A DNA stretch of 64,000 nucleotides. Origin: Amycolatopsis dendrobii (GTDB lineage: Bacteria > Actinomycetota > Actinomycetes > Mycobacteriales > Pseudonocardiaceae). Below the pieces are notes generated by a model that saw only the letters and a list, made by a program, of their open reading frames with translations, did not search any database and was not told where the DNA came from. The translations under genes were made by a program, and so were the position numbers. Where the stretch lies: the NCBI RefSeq assembly GCF_014145675.1, contig NZ_JACGZW010000021.1, positions 49,189 to 113,188 of the forward strand, written 5' to 3'. Positions 40,696 to 49,614 of the stretch are shown here, piece by piece (position 1 is the first letter of the stretch; each line of letters starts with the position of its first letter).

Positions 40696-43600
40696 CTATT
40701 CCTGCGGAACGTTGCGCAGCAGGGCCCGCAGGCCTTCCGCGTCCAGCAGGTCTGCCGGGCGCAGCGTGTGTCCATGCCGGACATAGTGGAAGGCCGCGCG
40801 TACGCGTTCCACCGGGACTTTCTTCAGCGCCGCCCACGCCAATCGGTACGCACCGAGCTGAATGGCCAAGGCCGGCAACCGTTCTTCGGACGGAACAGAA
40901 CCGGTCTTCCAGTCCACGACGGTCCAGCCGCCGTCGGGATCCGCGTACACCGCGTCCATTCGGCCGCGCAAGGTAATGCCTTCGACGTCCGCGGAGAACG
41001 GCACCTCCACGGCGACCGGGACCCGGTCGGCCCATTCGCTGTTCTCGAAAGCTTCTTGCAGGGCCTCGAAATCGGTGTCCGGGGCTTCGCCGACGTCGGC
41101 CGCGCCCGGGAGGTCGTCGATCTCCAGCAGCCGGTCGCCGGAGAACCGTTGCTCCAGCCAGCTGTGGAACGCGGTGCCACGACGAGCGAACGTGTTGGGC
41201 GGCAACGGAAGCGGTCGTCGGAGGCGTTGCGCGAGAGCGTCCGCGTCGGACGCCAGGTCCACCAACTGGCTCACGCTCAGCTGCGCGGGCAGCGCAACGC
41301 GATCCACTGTGGACTGCGAGCGGGCGCGTTCGGCCAGGAGAACGTCGGTGTCGGCAGCCCAGCCGTCCGGGTCTTCCGGATCGATGACGTCCTCGTCGTC
41401 TTCGAAGTATTCGTCGTCCGGCAGATAGTCTTCTTCGTCCTCGGGTTCGGGAGGCAACGGAATCTCGTCGTCGTCAGCGGCCGGAAGCGGCTCGGCCTCC
41501 GGTTCGGACTCCGGTTCCTCTTCCAGCGCGGCCATTTCCGCCAGCAGCAGATCCACCCCGGTAGCGACACCCGATCGCCGGTCGCCCAGCGGATCCACCG
41601 GCCACTGCGCCGTCCGGGAGTCCGCGACCAGCGGGTTCTCCTCGCCCTCCGCGGGTTCCTCGGCCCAGAGGTCCACCACGCCCAGCGGCGGATCGGCCTC
41701 GTTCATCACCTCGGCGATCTCGGAGAGGAAGATCGACGGCCCCTTGGCCCGGGTACTGCTTTCGTTCCACCAATGCCCGGAAACGAGCAGCGCGCGCTCG
41801 GAACGAGTCAGCGCGACGTAACACAATCGTCGTTCCTCGTCGGCTTCGCGGGCGACGAACCCTTCCTCGTGCAGTTCCAGCGCTTCTTGCACTTCCTTGC
41901 GGTCGTACCCTTCCGCGATCTGCAGTTTCGGCAGATCCGCCGCGTCACCCCGCAAATGCGCGGGCAACGCGGTAGAAGTACGCAACCACGACGACGAACG
42001 ACGTTTGCCCGGGAACACCTCAGCGACCAGATGCGGGACAGCCACCACTTCCCACTCCAGCCCCTTGGCGGAGTGCACGGTGAGCACCTGCACCCGGTCC
42101 GGAACGACCTGCACCTCACCGGGCGTGAGTCCGTCTTCCGCATGTGCCGCGGTGTTCAGATAGTCCACAAAGGACAACAGAGTCGCCGTCGGCGCGGTCT
42201 CCGCGTAATCAGTGACGACTTCGGCGAACGCGTCCAAATGCGCGCGGCCCGCCGACCCGGGCCGGGCAAGCGATTCGACATCAAGCAGCATCGTGCGTTC
42301 GACGTCCGCCACCAATTCCGGCAGCGACTGATCCAGCCGACGACGCAGCGCCGTCAGTTCCGCGCCCAGCCGGCGAATTCGCCGGTAACCTTCCGCGGAA
42401 TAACGCTCCGGCGCACCGGGTTCGTCGACGGCGTCGATCAGCCCGGCCTGTTCCGCGCGTTCGGCGACCAGTTCCGGCTCGTCGCCCTCCTTCGCGCGCG
42501 GCTCGGGCGAGGTGAGTTCGTTGGCCCGCCGCCACAACGCAGCGACGTCCGCCGCCGCGATCCGCCAGCGAGCACCGGTCAGCAATCGAGCGGCCGCGCT
42601 CCCGGCCAGCGGATCGGCGAGCACCCGCAGCGTGGACACAAGGTCGGCGACCTCCGGTTCGTCCAGCAATCCGCCGAGGCCCACGACCTCCACCGGCAGC
42701 CCGCGCATCCGCATTTCCGCCGCGATCGGCGCCATGTCCGCACGTCGACGCACCAGTACCGCAGCGGTCGGCGGCTTGCCGGATTCCTCCTTCTCCGCAT
42801 GCCAACGCTGCGCCATCGCGTCGGCGACCCACTCCCGTTCCGCGCGCACATCCGGCAGCAGCGCGACCGCGATGTCTGCCGGACCGGCACCGTCCCGTGC
42901 GCGCAGCCGTTCGACGCCAAGTCCGCGGCGGCGCAACGGTTCCGAGATCGCGTTGGCCAGTTCCAGAATTTCCGGCGGGTTGCGGAAGCTGGTGAGCAGC
43001 CCGAACTCATGCGCGGTTTCGAGCCGTTCCTCGCCACGACGCGGGAAGTCCGTGGTGAACCGGGGCAGGTTCGCCGCACTCGCGCCACGCCAGCCGTAAA
43101 TCGCCTGCGCCGGGTCACCGACCGCGGTCACCGGCATCGGCGGATGCTCAACGCCGCCGAACAGCGACCGCAGCAACACTCGCTGCGCGTGCCCGGTGTC
43201 CTGGTATTCGTCCAGCAGCACCGCCCCGTACCGCTCGCGCTCCCCCGCCACCACTGCCGGATATCCATCGGCCAGCTGCGCCGCGAGGGACATCTGATCC
43301 GCGAAGTCAAGCGCGCCTTCCGCCCGTTTTCGGCGATGATAGTCCTCGACCAACGGCAGCAGAGCCAGCCGAAACCGTTGGGCCGCGAGAACTTCCTGCA
43401 ACTTCACCGGCAGCGAGGCGCGCTGGCCTTTGGCCCGTGGAGCGTTTTCGATAACCTCGCACAGCCACTCCGTGTACTGCCCGAGCTTCTCCGTCGAAAT
43501 CAGATGCTCGCCAAGTTCACCGGCCAACGCGAGCAGCTGCGCGGTGACCGTCGGCGGCACCCGGTCGGTGTCCAGGTCATTGTCCCAAGTGGACACCACG

Positions 43601-44076
43601 CGATGCGCCAGCTGCCACGACGAAGTCTCCGACAGCAACCGGACACCAGGCTGCACCGGAAGCCGCAGCCCGTGCTCCGACAGCAAACGCCCGGCATACG
43701 CGTGATAAGTCAGCACCGTTGGCTCACCGGCGACCACAGTGGCCCGCAACGCGCCCGACGGATCAATCCGCTCCAACAGCCCCGAACCGGCAAGCCGCCG
43801 CAACCGCGCCCGCACTCGCTCACCGAGCTGACGCGCGGCCTTCCGGGTGAAGGTCAGGCCGAGCACCCGTTCCGGGCTCACGATTCCGTTAGCCACCAGC
43901 CAGACCACGCGGGCGGCCATGGTTTCGGTCTTGCCCGCACCCGCGCCCGCGACGACGAGCGACGGCTCGACCGGCGACGCGATCACGGTCGCCTGCTCGG
44001 GCGTCGGACGGTGCAACCCCAGTGCGTCAGCGATTTCCGCGGGTCCGACGGGGTTGGCGATGACCACCGGGCTCAC
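40696..44076 (-). CDS. adnB: ATP-dependent helicase-nuclease AdnB subunit
   Basis: A 1126-residue SF1 helicase with a RecB-type nuclease end. Walker A is VAGAGAGKTETMAARV near residue 40, motif II VLLDEYQDTGHAQ near 275, motif V/VI VLTVHSAKGLEWE and YVALTRSE. The nuclease part has GTAFHSWLEQRF, then GRMDAVYADPDGGWTVVDWK and IQLGAYRLAW. A strongly acidic insert of roughly 60 residues (EEEPESEPEAEP, EDEEDYLPDDEYFEDDED) sits between motor and nuclease. With AdnA it resects double-strand breaks in recombination. The GTG overlaps the adnA stop (GTGA). Confidence 0.94.
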   Translation of the reverse strand: MSPVVIANPVGPAEIADALGLHRPTPEQATVIASPVEPSLVVAGAGAGKTETMAARVVWLVANGIVSPERVLGLTFTRKAARQLGERVRARLRRLAGSGLLERIDPSGALRATVVAGEPTVLTYHAYAGRLLSEHGLRLPVQPGVRLLSETSSWQLAHRVVSTWDNDLDTDRVPPTVTAQLLALAGELGEHLISTEKLGQYTEWLCEVIENAPRAKGQRASLPVKLQEVLAAQRFRLALLPLVEDYHRRKRAEGALDFADQMSLAAQLADGYPAVVAGERERYGAVLLDEYQDTGHAQRVLLRSLFGGVEHPPMPVTAVGDPAQAIYGWRGASAANLPRFTTDFPRRGEERLETAHEFGLLTSFRNPPEILELANAISEPLRRRGLGVERLRARDGAGPADIAVALLPDVRAEREWVADAMAQRWHAEKEESGKPPTAAVLVRRRADMAPIAAEMRMRGLPVEVVGLGGLLDEPEVADLVSTLRVLADPLAGSAAARLLTGARWRIAAADVAALWRRANELTSPEPRAKEGDEPELVAERAEQAGLIDAVDEPGAPERYSAEGYRRIRRLGAELTALRRRLDQSLPELVADVERTMLLDVESLARPGSAGRAHLDAFAEVVTDYAETAPTATLLSFVDYLNTAAHAEDGLTPGEVQVVPDRVQVLTVHSAKGLEWEVVAVPHLVAEVFPGKRRSSSWLRTSTALPAHLRGDAADLPKLQIAEGYDRKEVQEALELHEEGFVAREADEERRLCYVALTRSERALLVSGHWWNESSTRAKGPSIFLSEIAEVMNEADPPLGVVDLWAEEPAEGEENPLVADSRTAQWPVDPLGDRRSGVATGVDLLLAEMAALEEEPESEPEAEPLPAADDDEIPLPPEPEDEEDYLPDDEYFEDDEDVIDPEDPDGWAADTDVLLAERARSQSTVDRVALPAQLSVSQLVDLASDADALAQRLRRPLPLPPNTFARRGTAFHSWLEQRFSGDRLLEIDDLPGAADVGEAPDTDFEALQEAFENSEWADRVPVAVEVPFSADVEGITLRGRMDAVYADPDGGWTVVDWKTGSVPSEERLPALAIQLGAYRLAWAALKKVPVERVRAAFHYVRHGHTLRPADLLDAEGLRALLRNVPQE

Positions 44077-47000
44077 GGTCCGGTCACCTGACGCCCTTCC
44101 GGACGCAACGGGCAGCACCCGCGCGCCGGGCACCGGTCGCAGTCGGCGTTCTCGTGCGCCTGATAGTCCGGACCGACCGCGGCGGCCGCGGCCGAGCGCA
44201 CGAGTTCCAGCCACTCGCGCCCGTTGTCCTCGTCCATCGGCGGCTGATCCCGTTGAGTGGCCCCGGTCTTGTTGTTCCCCTTCGCGACATACACGAGTTT
44301 CGCGCCGCCGGGCGTCTTCTTGCCCTCGACCGCGCCCAGCAGCACCGCCAGCTGGTACGCCGCGAGCTGCGGGTGCTTCTCCGCGTCCGCGCCGGACACC
44401 GGGACCTTGCCGGTCTTGATGTCCACGATCACCGGGCGGCCGTCCTTGTCCATCTCGACCCGGTCGACCCGTCCGCGCAGCAGCACGCGCACCTCTTCGT
44501 CGCCCATCGGCAACTCGACCTCGATGTCCTGCTCGACCCCGGCCTCGATCAGCTCCTGTCGCGATTTTTCCAGCCACGACACGAAGTTGCGCAACATCTG
44601 CTCCACCCGGGACCGTTCGCGCCGGGAGAACCACGGCGCGCCGGCGTCCACGCGCACCCACGCCTCGTCCAGCGCGGCCTGGATCTGCTCCTCAGTGCTG
44701 CCGCCCGCGATCGCCTGCGCCAAACCGTGCACGAGAGTTCCGGTCACCGCCGCCAATTGCGCCGGATCACTGCCGCCGTGCCGCTCGATCAGCCAGCGCA
44801 GCGGGCACTTCACCAGAATCTCCACAGTGGACGGCGAGATCCGCATCAGGTCGCCGGGCCCGTGCACCGGGTCCGCTGTGGACGCTTCCATCAATCCGTA
44901 CCACGTGTCCGGATGCGCCCCCGGAACCCCAGCCGCGGCCAGCCGGGCGAGCTGTTTCGCCGCCCGCTTCCGGCGTTCTGGATCCGTCTTGTCGTCGCAC
45001 ACGACCTCGCGCAGCTCGCCGACCAATTCGGCCAGCACGAGCGACCGGCCCGGCGGCTTCATCCGGGAGTCGAGCATTCCGTCGTCGGCGCCGTTCTCTT
45101 CAAGGTCGTCGAGGAATCGGGACGGCTGCTCGTCCTCCCCGGCCACCGCGGTCACCAGCAGCGTCCGCCGCGCGCGGCTAGCCGCCAGGTAGAACAACCG
45201 CCGTTCTTCGGCGAGAATCGGCGCGATGGCGGACACCTTGTCGTGTTCGTCCACTCCGGACAGCAGGTCGACCAGCCGCTCGACACCCAGCAACGAGCCA
45301 CGCAGCCGCAGGTCCGGCCACGCGCCCTCCTGCACCCCGGCGACCGCGACCACTGTCCACTCGCGGCCCGCCGATGCGTGCGCCGTCAGCAGGGAAACCC
45401 CTTCACCCGGAATCGCTGCCGGAGCGAGAGTGTCGCCCGCGATGTTCTGCGACGAAAGATAGTCCGCGAATGCCGCGACGCTCGCCTTAGGCAACCGGTC
45501 GGCATACCGGCCTGCCGAATCGAACAACGCCACCACAGCGTCCAGGTCGCGATCAGCCTGCGCACCGAGCGAGCCGCCGCGATCCACCAACCGCAGCAAA
45601 CGTTCCTGCAGCCCGCTCGCCTGCCACAGCTCCCACAGCACCTGCTCGACGCCTTCGCCGCGGCTCACCGCCTGGTGCGTAACGCTCAACAGCTTGCCGA
45701 CTCGGCGAACCGGCAACGCCTCGTTGTCCGCGAGACCGACGAGAATGTCCCCGCCCCGCAACGCTTCCACGAGCAACTCGTCGCTCGAACGCTGCCCGCC
45801 GCCCGCCAGCTCCAGCCGACGAAGACCGCGCCGCAACCGCCGCAGCGCCAACGGATCCGCCCCGCCGAGCGAAGACGACAGCAACATCTCCGCGATATCG
45901 ACGTCGAGCAATTCCGGCTCCGCCGCGATCCGCAACACCGCCAGCAACGGCCGTACCGCGGAGTGCTTCGCCAACGGCAATTCCTCCGTAGCGGAACCGA
46001 TCGGCACCCCGGCCGCGCGCAAAGCGCGTTGCAGCACCAGGAAAGTCCGCGCCGGAGACCGCACCAGCACCGCCATCTCCGACCACGGCACCCCGTCAAC
46101 GAGATGCGCCCGCCGAAGCTGGTCAGCGATCCAGCTGGCCTCCGCGGCCGGAGTCGGCATCAGCCGAACCCGCACCTTGCCGCCGCGTTTCCCTTGCGGC
46201 GTAACCAATTTCCGGTGCGGCGAGGCACCGGGCAACGTCGCACCGAGCTTCGCGACCGCCGCCCGGACCGTCGGAGCGAGCCGGTGCGAGGTGGTCAGCA
46301 TGACCGTCCGGTCGCCGTCGTTGTCGGAATCGGCGAACAGCTTCGGGTCCGCGCCGCGGAAGGAAAACACCGACTGGTCTGGATCGCCGGCCACCACGAA
46401 CTCCTCCGCGGTGTGCCCGATCGTGCGGATCAGCTGGACCTGCAACGGATCCAGGTGGTGCGCGTCGTCCACGAACAAATGCCGGACCCGGCCGCGCTCG
46501 CGTTCGCGCAGCTCCTCGTCGTCCTCCAGCGCGAGCAACGCCGACGTCACCAGCTCAGCCGCGTCGAGCGCGGGCGCGGCGGGCAGGCCGAGCGCGTTGC
46601 CGCCCGCCCCCTGCAGCTGGGTGACCTCCTCGTACTGCGCCCAGAACTGCCCCGCCGCGATCCACTCCTCGCGGTCCTGGCGATGCCCGAGTTCGGTCAG
46701 ATCCTCCGGTCCGAGCCCGCGCTCGGCCGCCCGCATCAGCAGGTCGCGCAGCTCCTCGGCGAATCCGGGCACGGTCAGCGCCGGACGCAGCTGTTCGGGC
46801 CAGCCGGTCGCGCCCTCCTCCAGGTCGCCCTCCAGCAACTCGCGCACGACTACGTCCTGCTCCGCCCCGGCCAGCAACCGCGGCGGCGGCAGCTCCTCGG
46901 CGCGAGCTTCCAGGCGCAGCAACGAAAACGCGTACGAATGCACTGTGCGCACGAGCGGTTCACTCACCGTGCGCGGCAGCGGAGACTCCTGATCCGGGTC

Positions 47001-47312
47001 CGACGTGAGCCGCCGCGTGAGGTCGGCCCGCAGCGCGTCGGCCGCCCGGCGGGACGTCGTGAGCAGCAGCACGCTCTCCGGATCCGCCCCCTCGGCGATC
47101 CGGCGCGCGGCGGCGGTGGCGAGCAGCGCCGTCTTGCCCGTGCCCGGCCCGCCCAGCACGCGGCGGAATCCAGCGGGCGCCGACAGCAGCCGTCGAGCGT
47201 CCTCGTCCCAGGTGAACGTGGGTGCGGCGGGGACCGGCGGGCGCACCAGCCGCGCCTGCCCGTTTCCCGCTCTCCGCACGTGCACATCAGCGATGGAACC
47301 ATGCCCGCTCAC
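44073..47312 (-). CDS. adnA: ATP-dependent helicase-nuclease AdnA subunit
   Basis: A 1079-residue partner of AdnB. Walker A is LGGPGTGKTALL near residue 54, motif II HLFVDDAHHLDP, and a RecB-type nuclease with GTLVHGLAQAI and GRVDRVEMDKDGRPVIVDIK. Four cysteines, KCPLRW upstream and CDRCPARGCCPLRP near the C-terminus, fit an AddB-like iron-sulfur cluster around the nuclease. AdnAB is the RecBCD/AddAB counterpart in mycolic-acid and related actinobacteria. The GTG start at 47312 is uncertain: in-frame GTGs at 47285 and 47279 are also possible. Divergent from the ATL gene over 50 bp. Confidence 0.93.
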   Translation of the reverse strand: MSGHGSIADVHVRRAGNGQARLVRPPVPAAPTFTWDEDARRLLSAPAGFRRVLGGPGTGKTALLATAAARRIAEGADPESVLLLTTSRRAADALRADLTRRLTSDPDQESPLPRTVSEPLVRTVHSYAFSLLRLEARAEELPPPRLLAGAEQDVVVRELLEGDLEEGATGWPEQLRPALTVPGFAEELRDLLMRAAERGLGPEDLTELGHRQDREEWIAAGQFWAQYEEVTQLQGAGGNALGLPAAPALDAAELVTSALLALEDDEELRERERGRVRHLFVDDAHHLDPLQVQLIRTIGHTAEEFVVAGDPDQSVFSFRGADPKLFADSDNDGDRTVMLTTSHRLAPTVRAAVAKLGATLPGASPHRKLVTPQGKRGGKVRVRLMPTPAAEASWIADQLRRAHLVDGVPWSEMAVLVRSPARTFLVLQRALRAAGVPIGSATEELPLAKHSAVRPLLAVLRIAAEPELLDVDIAEMLLSSSLGGADPLALRRLRRGLRRLELAGGGQRSSDELLVEALRGGDILVGLADNEALPVRRVGKLLSVTHQAVSRGEGVEQVLWELWQASGLQERLLRLVDRGGSLGAQADRDLDAVVALFDSAGRYADRLPKASVAAFADYLSSQNIAGDTLAPAAIPGEGVSLLTAHASAGREWTVVAVAGVQEGAWPDLRLRGSLLGVERLVDLLSGVDEHDKVSAIAPILAEERRLFYLAASRARRTLLVTAVAGEDEQPSRFLDDLEENGADDGMLDSRMKPPGRSLVLAELVGELREVVCDDKTDPERRKRAAKQLARLAAAGVPGAHPDTWYGLMEASTADPVHGPGDLMRISPSTVEILVKCPLRWLIERHGGSDPAQLAAVTGTLVHGLAQAIAGGSTEEQIQAALDEAWVRVDAGAPWFSRRERSRVEQMLRNFVSWLEKSRQELIEAGVEQDIEVELPMGDEEVRVLLRGRVDRVEMDKDGRPVIVDIKTGKVPVSGADAEKHPQLAAYQLAVLLGAVEGKKTPGGAKLVYVAKGNNKTGATQRDQPPMDEDNGREWLELVRSAAAAAVGPDYQAHENADCDRCPARGCCPLRPEGRQVTGP

Positions 47313-47362
47313 CCGGGTGGCGCACCGGCACACCCCTCGGCGGGACTATCATTCCCCGGGTC

Positions 47363-47692
47363 ATGAACGACGAACTGCACGAGCGGATACGCGCAGTCAT
47401 CGCCGACGTACCCGCGGGGACAGTCGCGACGTACGGCGACGTCGCGGCGCTCTCCGGTGCCCCCTCTCCGCGCATGGTCGGCCGCGCGCTCGCCGAGGAC
47501 GGCCACGACCTGCCCTGGCACCGCATCCTCCGCGCTAACGGAACCCCCGCACCGCACCTGCTGCACGAACAACTGGAGCGACTGCGCGCCGAGGGCGTGC
47601 TCGCCGACGGCGAAAAGGTGGACCTGCGGAAGTACCGCTGGCGACCGGACGGGGACGAGCCCGGGGAGGACGAGCCGCCCGGCTTGTTCTAG
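47363..47692 (+). CDS. Alkyltransferase-like (ATL) protein of the MGMT family
   Basis: A 109-residue protein with the DNA-binding domain of O6-alkylguanine-DNA alkyltransferases: GTVATYGDVAALSGAPSPRMVGRAL and then DLPWHRILRANG. The active-site PCHR is PWHR, so it cannot transfer the alkyl group and should act as an ATL, binding O6-alkylguanine and recruiting nucleotide excision repair. It lies divergent from adnA, matching Rv3204 in M. tuberculosis. The C-terminus is acidic. Confidence 0.92.
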   Translation: MNDELHERIRAVIADVPAGTVATYGDVAALSGAPSPRMVGRALAEDGHDLPWHRILRANGTPAPHLLHEQLERLRAEGVLADGEKVDLRKYRWRPDGDEPGEDEPPGLF

Positions 47693-47822
47693 AGCTCCGC
47701 ACGACTATTTCCGCACGCCGGCTTCTGCGGGGCGGTTCCCTCGACGGCTTCCGGACGACGCTTTCGGCCGACCGCCTCCGCTCGACGACTTACCGGCGGC
47801 ATGCGGCCCGGCAAGCAACCGC

Positions 47823-47899
47823 CCCAATGCCACATTGGGTGCGTCCGATGCACCCAATGTGGCATTCGGTGCGCCCAGCGCACCCAATGTGGCATTGGG
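47823..47899. repeat. Three tandem 30-bp units, each containing a 7-bp palindrome
   Basis: CCCAATG-NNN-CATTGGG occurs at 47823-47839, 47853-47869 (one mismatch, CATTCGG) and 47883-47899, exactly 30 bp apart. The centres are CCA, TGG and TGG. The spacers, GTGCG then GTGCGCCC-like, are related but not identical. The array lies in a 297-bp gap between the ATL and siderophore-interaction genes. Confidence 0.92.
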
Positions 47900-47971
47900 G
47901 CGCGAACTGGTTCCGCCCCGGAGGACCGTGGCGTCCGCCATCCTCCCCGGCCATAGCCCGCGCCGCCCGTT

Positions 47972-47990
47972 TTAGGTTAGCCTCACCTCA
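47972..47990. promoter_or_regulatory. Iron box (IdeR/DmdR1-type operator)
   Basis: TTAGGTTAGCCTCACCTCA matches the 19-bp IdeR/DmdR1 consensus in 17 of 19 positions. It ends on the A of the ATG of the siderophore-interacting protein gene, so bound Fe-repressor would cover the promoter and the translation start. TAGGTT within it could serve as the -10 box of a nearly leaderless mRNA. Confidence 0.85.
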
Positions 47991-48811
47991 TGAGCGTCCT
48001 GACTTACCACCCCGGCAGGGTCACCGCGGTCCGGCGGGTCACCCCGCACATGGCCCGCGTCACCTTCGACTGCCCGGGTCTCGCGGCGGCGGGCCCGGCG
48101 GCGCCGGACGCGTACGTGAAGGTGTTCTTCCCCCTCCCCGGCCACGAGGAGCCGCACCTGCCACCCGCCGAGACGGGCGAGGACGACGTCCTGTCCTGGT
48201 ATCGCCGGTACCTCGCGATGCCCGACGACGTCCGGCCGCCGATGCGGACGTACACGGTGCGCGCGGCGCGTCCGGAGACCGGCGAGGTGGACGTCGACTT
48301 CGTGCTGCACGAGGAGAGCGGCGGCCCGGCTTCGACGTGGGCCGGGCAGGCGGAGGTCGGCGGCCGGGTGGCGTTCCTCGGGCCGCACGGGCTGTACGAC
48401 GTGCCGGACGGGACAACCTGGCAACTGTTGGTCGGCGACGAGACCGCGCTGCCCGCGATCGGCGGGATTCTCGAGAGGCTGCCACAGTCGGCGCGCGCGT
48501 CGGTGTACATCGAGATTCCGGACCGCGCGGAGCGACAGACCTTCGAGACCAACGGTGCCGTCGAGGTGCACTGGGTGGTCCGCGGTGCGCGTACGCATGG
48601 CGAAGCGCTCGTAGACGCCGTACGCGCGGCCGAGCTGCCCAACGGCACGCCGTACGCGTGGGTCTCCGGCGAAGCAGGCGTCGTGAAGCTCGTTCGACGA
48701 CACCTCGTCCGTGAACGCGGCTTCGACAAGACAGCCATCTGCTTCACCGGCTACTGGCGACAAGGCCTCAGCGAAGAAGCCGCGGGACGACAGCAGGCCG
48801 AAGCGTCCTAA
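47990..48811 (+). CDS. Siderophore-interacting protein (ViuB/SIP-type ferric reductase)
   Basis: A 273-residue FAD-linked NAD(P)H ferric-siderophore reductase. The N-terminal barrel has RRVTPHMARVTFDCPG and the FAD motif PPMRTYTVR near residue 84. The C-terminal half has LVGDETALPAIGGILERLP and the closing motif CFTGYWRQG. Such proteins release iron from imported siderophores in the cytoplasm. The iron box at its start codon predicts repression when iron is sufficient. Its stop overlaps that of the convergent HemD-like gene by 4 bases. Confidence 0.94.
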   Translation: MSVLTYHPGRVTAVRRVTPHMARVTFDCPGLAAAGPAAPDAYVKVFFPLPGHEEPHLPPAETGEDDVLSWYRRYLAMPDDVRPPMRTYTVRAARPETGEVDVDFVLHEESGGPASTWAGQAEVGGRVAFLGPHGLYDVPDGTTWQLLVGDETALPAIGGILERLPQSARASVYIEIPDRAERQTFETNGAVEVHWVVRGARTHGEALVDAVRAAELPNGTPYAWVSGEAGVVKLVRRHLVRERGFDKTAICFTGYWRQGLSEEAAGRQQAEAS

Positions 48812-49614
48812 CCGAGCTTCGCGACCACCAGCTTCACCAACGCACCGAGCCGCTGACGCTCCGGCTGTAACGTGCTGATCCCGGCTGCCTCCAACGGCGC
48901 CGCTGTCACCGGACCAACGCACGCGCAGACGACCGTGCCACCGCGCAGGGTCTCGCGCAGCTCCGCGCCGTGGCCGGTTTCGTCAGCGAGAGCCAGGAAA
49001 TTCGTCGCCGCCGGGGCACTGGTGAACACCAACGCGGCCAGTTCTCCGGACAGCACCTCGCGGATCAACGAGAACACCGGCGCCGGATCCGGCGGCGTGT
49101 GCCAGCGGTAAGGCTGCACGGCGAGCACCGACGCCCCGGCCGCAGCAAGCGGATCGGTGAACTCCGGCAGCGGCGCGCCGTGCAGTTGCAGCGCGACGCG
49201 CGCGCCCTCGACACCGGCCTCAGCGACCGCGCCGAACAGCTCGTCATTGGTCTCGCCGGGCGCGGAGTACTCCTCGCGCAGGCCGACACCCCGCACCGCG
49301 CCGACCGCTTTCGGCCCGCGCGCGAAGATGCGCGACCCGGCCAGGGCGTCCAGCAGCGCTTCGCGAAGTCCCCAGCCCTCGGCGGCGTCAAGCCAGCCGC
49401 GGAACCCGGCTCCGGTGGTGACCGCGGTGAGGTCGACCGGCGCGGCGAGGACGGCTTCCGTGCCGCGACGCAGCTCCGGATCATCGGCCAGCGGGACGAT
49501 CGTGATCGTCGGCGCGTGCCGGACCTCCGCGCCGTGCCGGAGCAACGCGCCGATCAGGTCGTCCGCGCGCCGCTCGGCCGTGACGCCGATTCGCACGCCG
49601 TCCAGCTCACCCAT
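48808..49614 (-). CDS. Stand-alone uroporphyrinogen-III synthase (HemD) domain protein, NnaR-like
   Basis: A 268-residue HemD-fold protein: two lobes with VDLTAVTTGAGFRGWLDAAE, GPKAVGAVRGVGLREEYSAP, VALQLHGAPLPEF, VFTSAPAATNF and CACVGPVTAAPLEAAGIST. It is clearly similar to the N-terminal HemD domain of the NnaR protein in this window and stops where the winged helix of that protein begins. It could make uroporphyrinogen III, or be a duplicated sensor domain. The ATG at 49614 has GGAG upstream; the first 12 bases (ATGGGTGAGCTG) are repeated 70 bp upstream. Confidence 0.85.
   Translation of the reverse strand: MGELDGVRIGVTAERRADDLIGALLRHGAEVRHAPTITIVPLADDPELRRGTEAVLAAPVDLTAVTTGAGFRGWLDAAEGWGLREALLDALAGSRIFARGPKAVGAVRGVGLREEYSAPGETNDELFGAVAEAGVEGARVALQLHGAPLPEFTDPLAAAGASVLAVQPYRWHTPPDPAPVFSLIREVLSGELAALVFTSAPAATNFLALADETGHGAELRETLRGGTVVCACVGPVTAAPLEAAGISTLQPERQRLGALVKLVVAKLG

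Noticed and set aside
40768..44091. A 1107-codon plus-strand frame over adnB, and a similar 1070-codon frame over adnA
   Set aside because: Antisense shadows of the helicase-nuclease genes; composition is typical of the complementary frame in high-GC DNA.
47823..47899. CRISPR array
   Set aside because: Only three units, each palindromic with related spacer sequence and no cas genes in the window; the spacers are not unique.
47689..47941. Short ORFs encoding repeated NATLGASDAPNVALG-like peptides
   Set aside because: They are translations of the 30-bp DNA repeat in different frames, on both strands, without ribosome sites.
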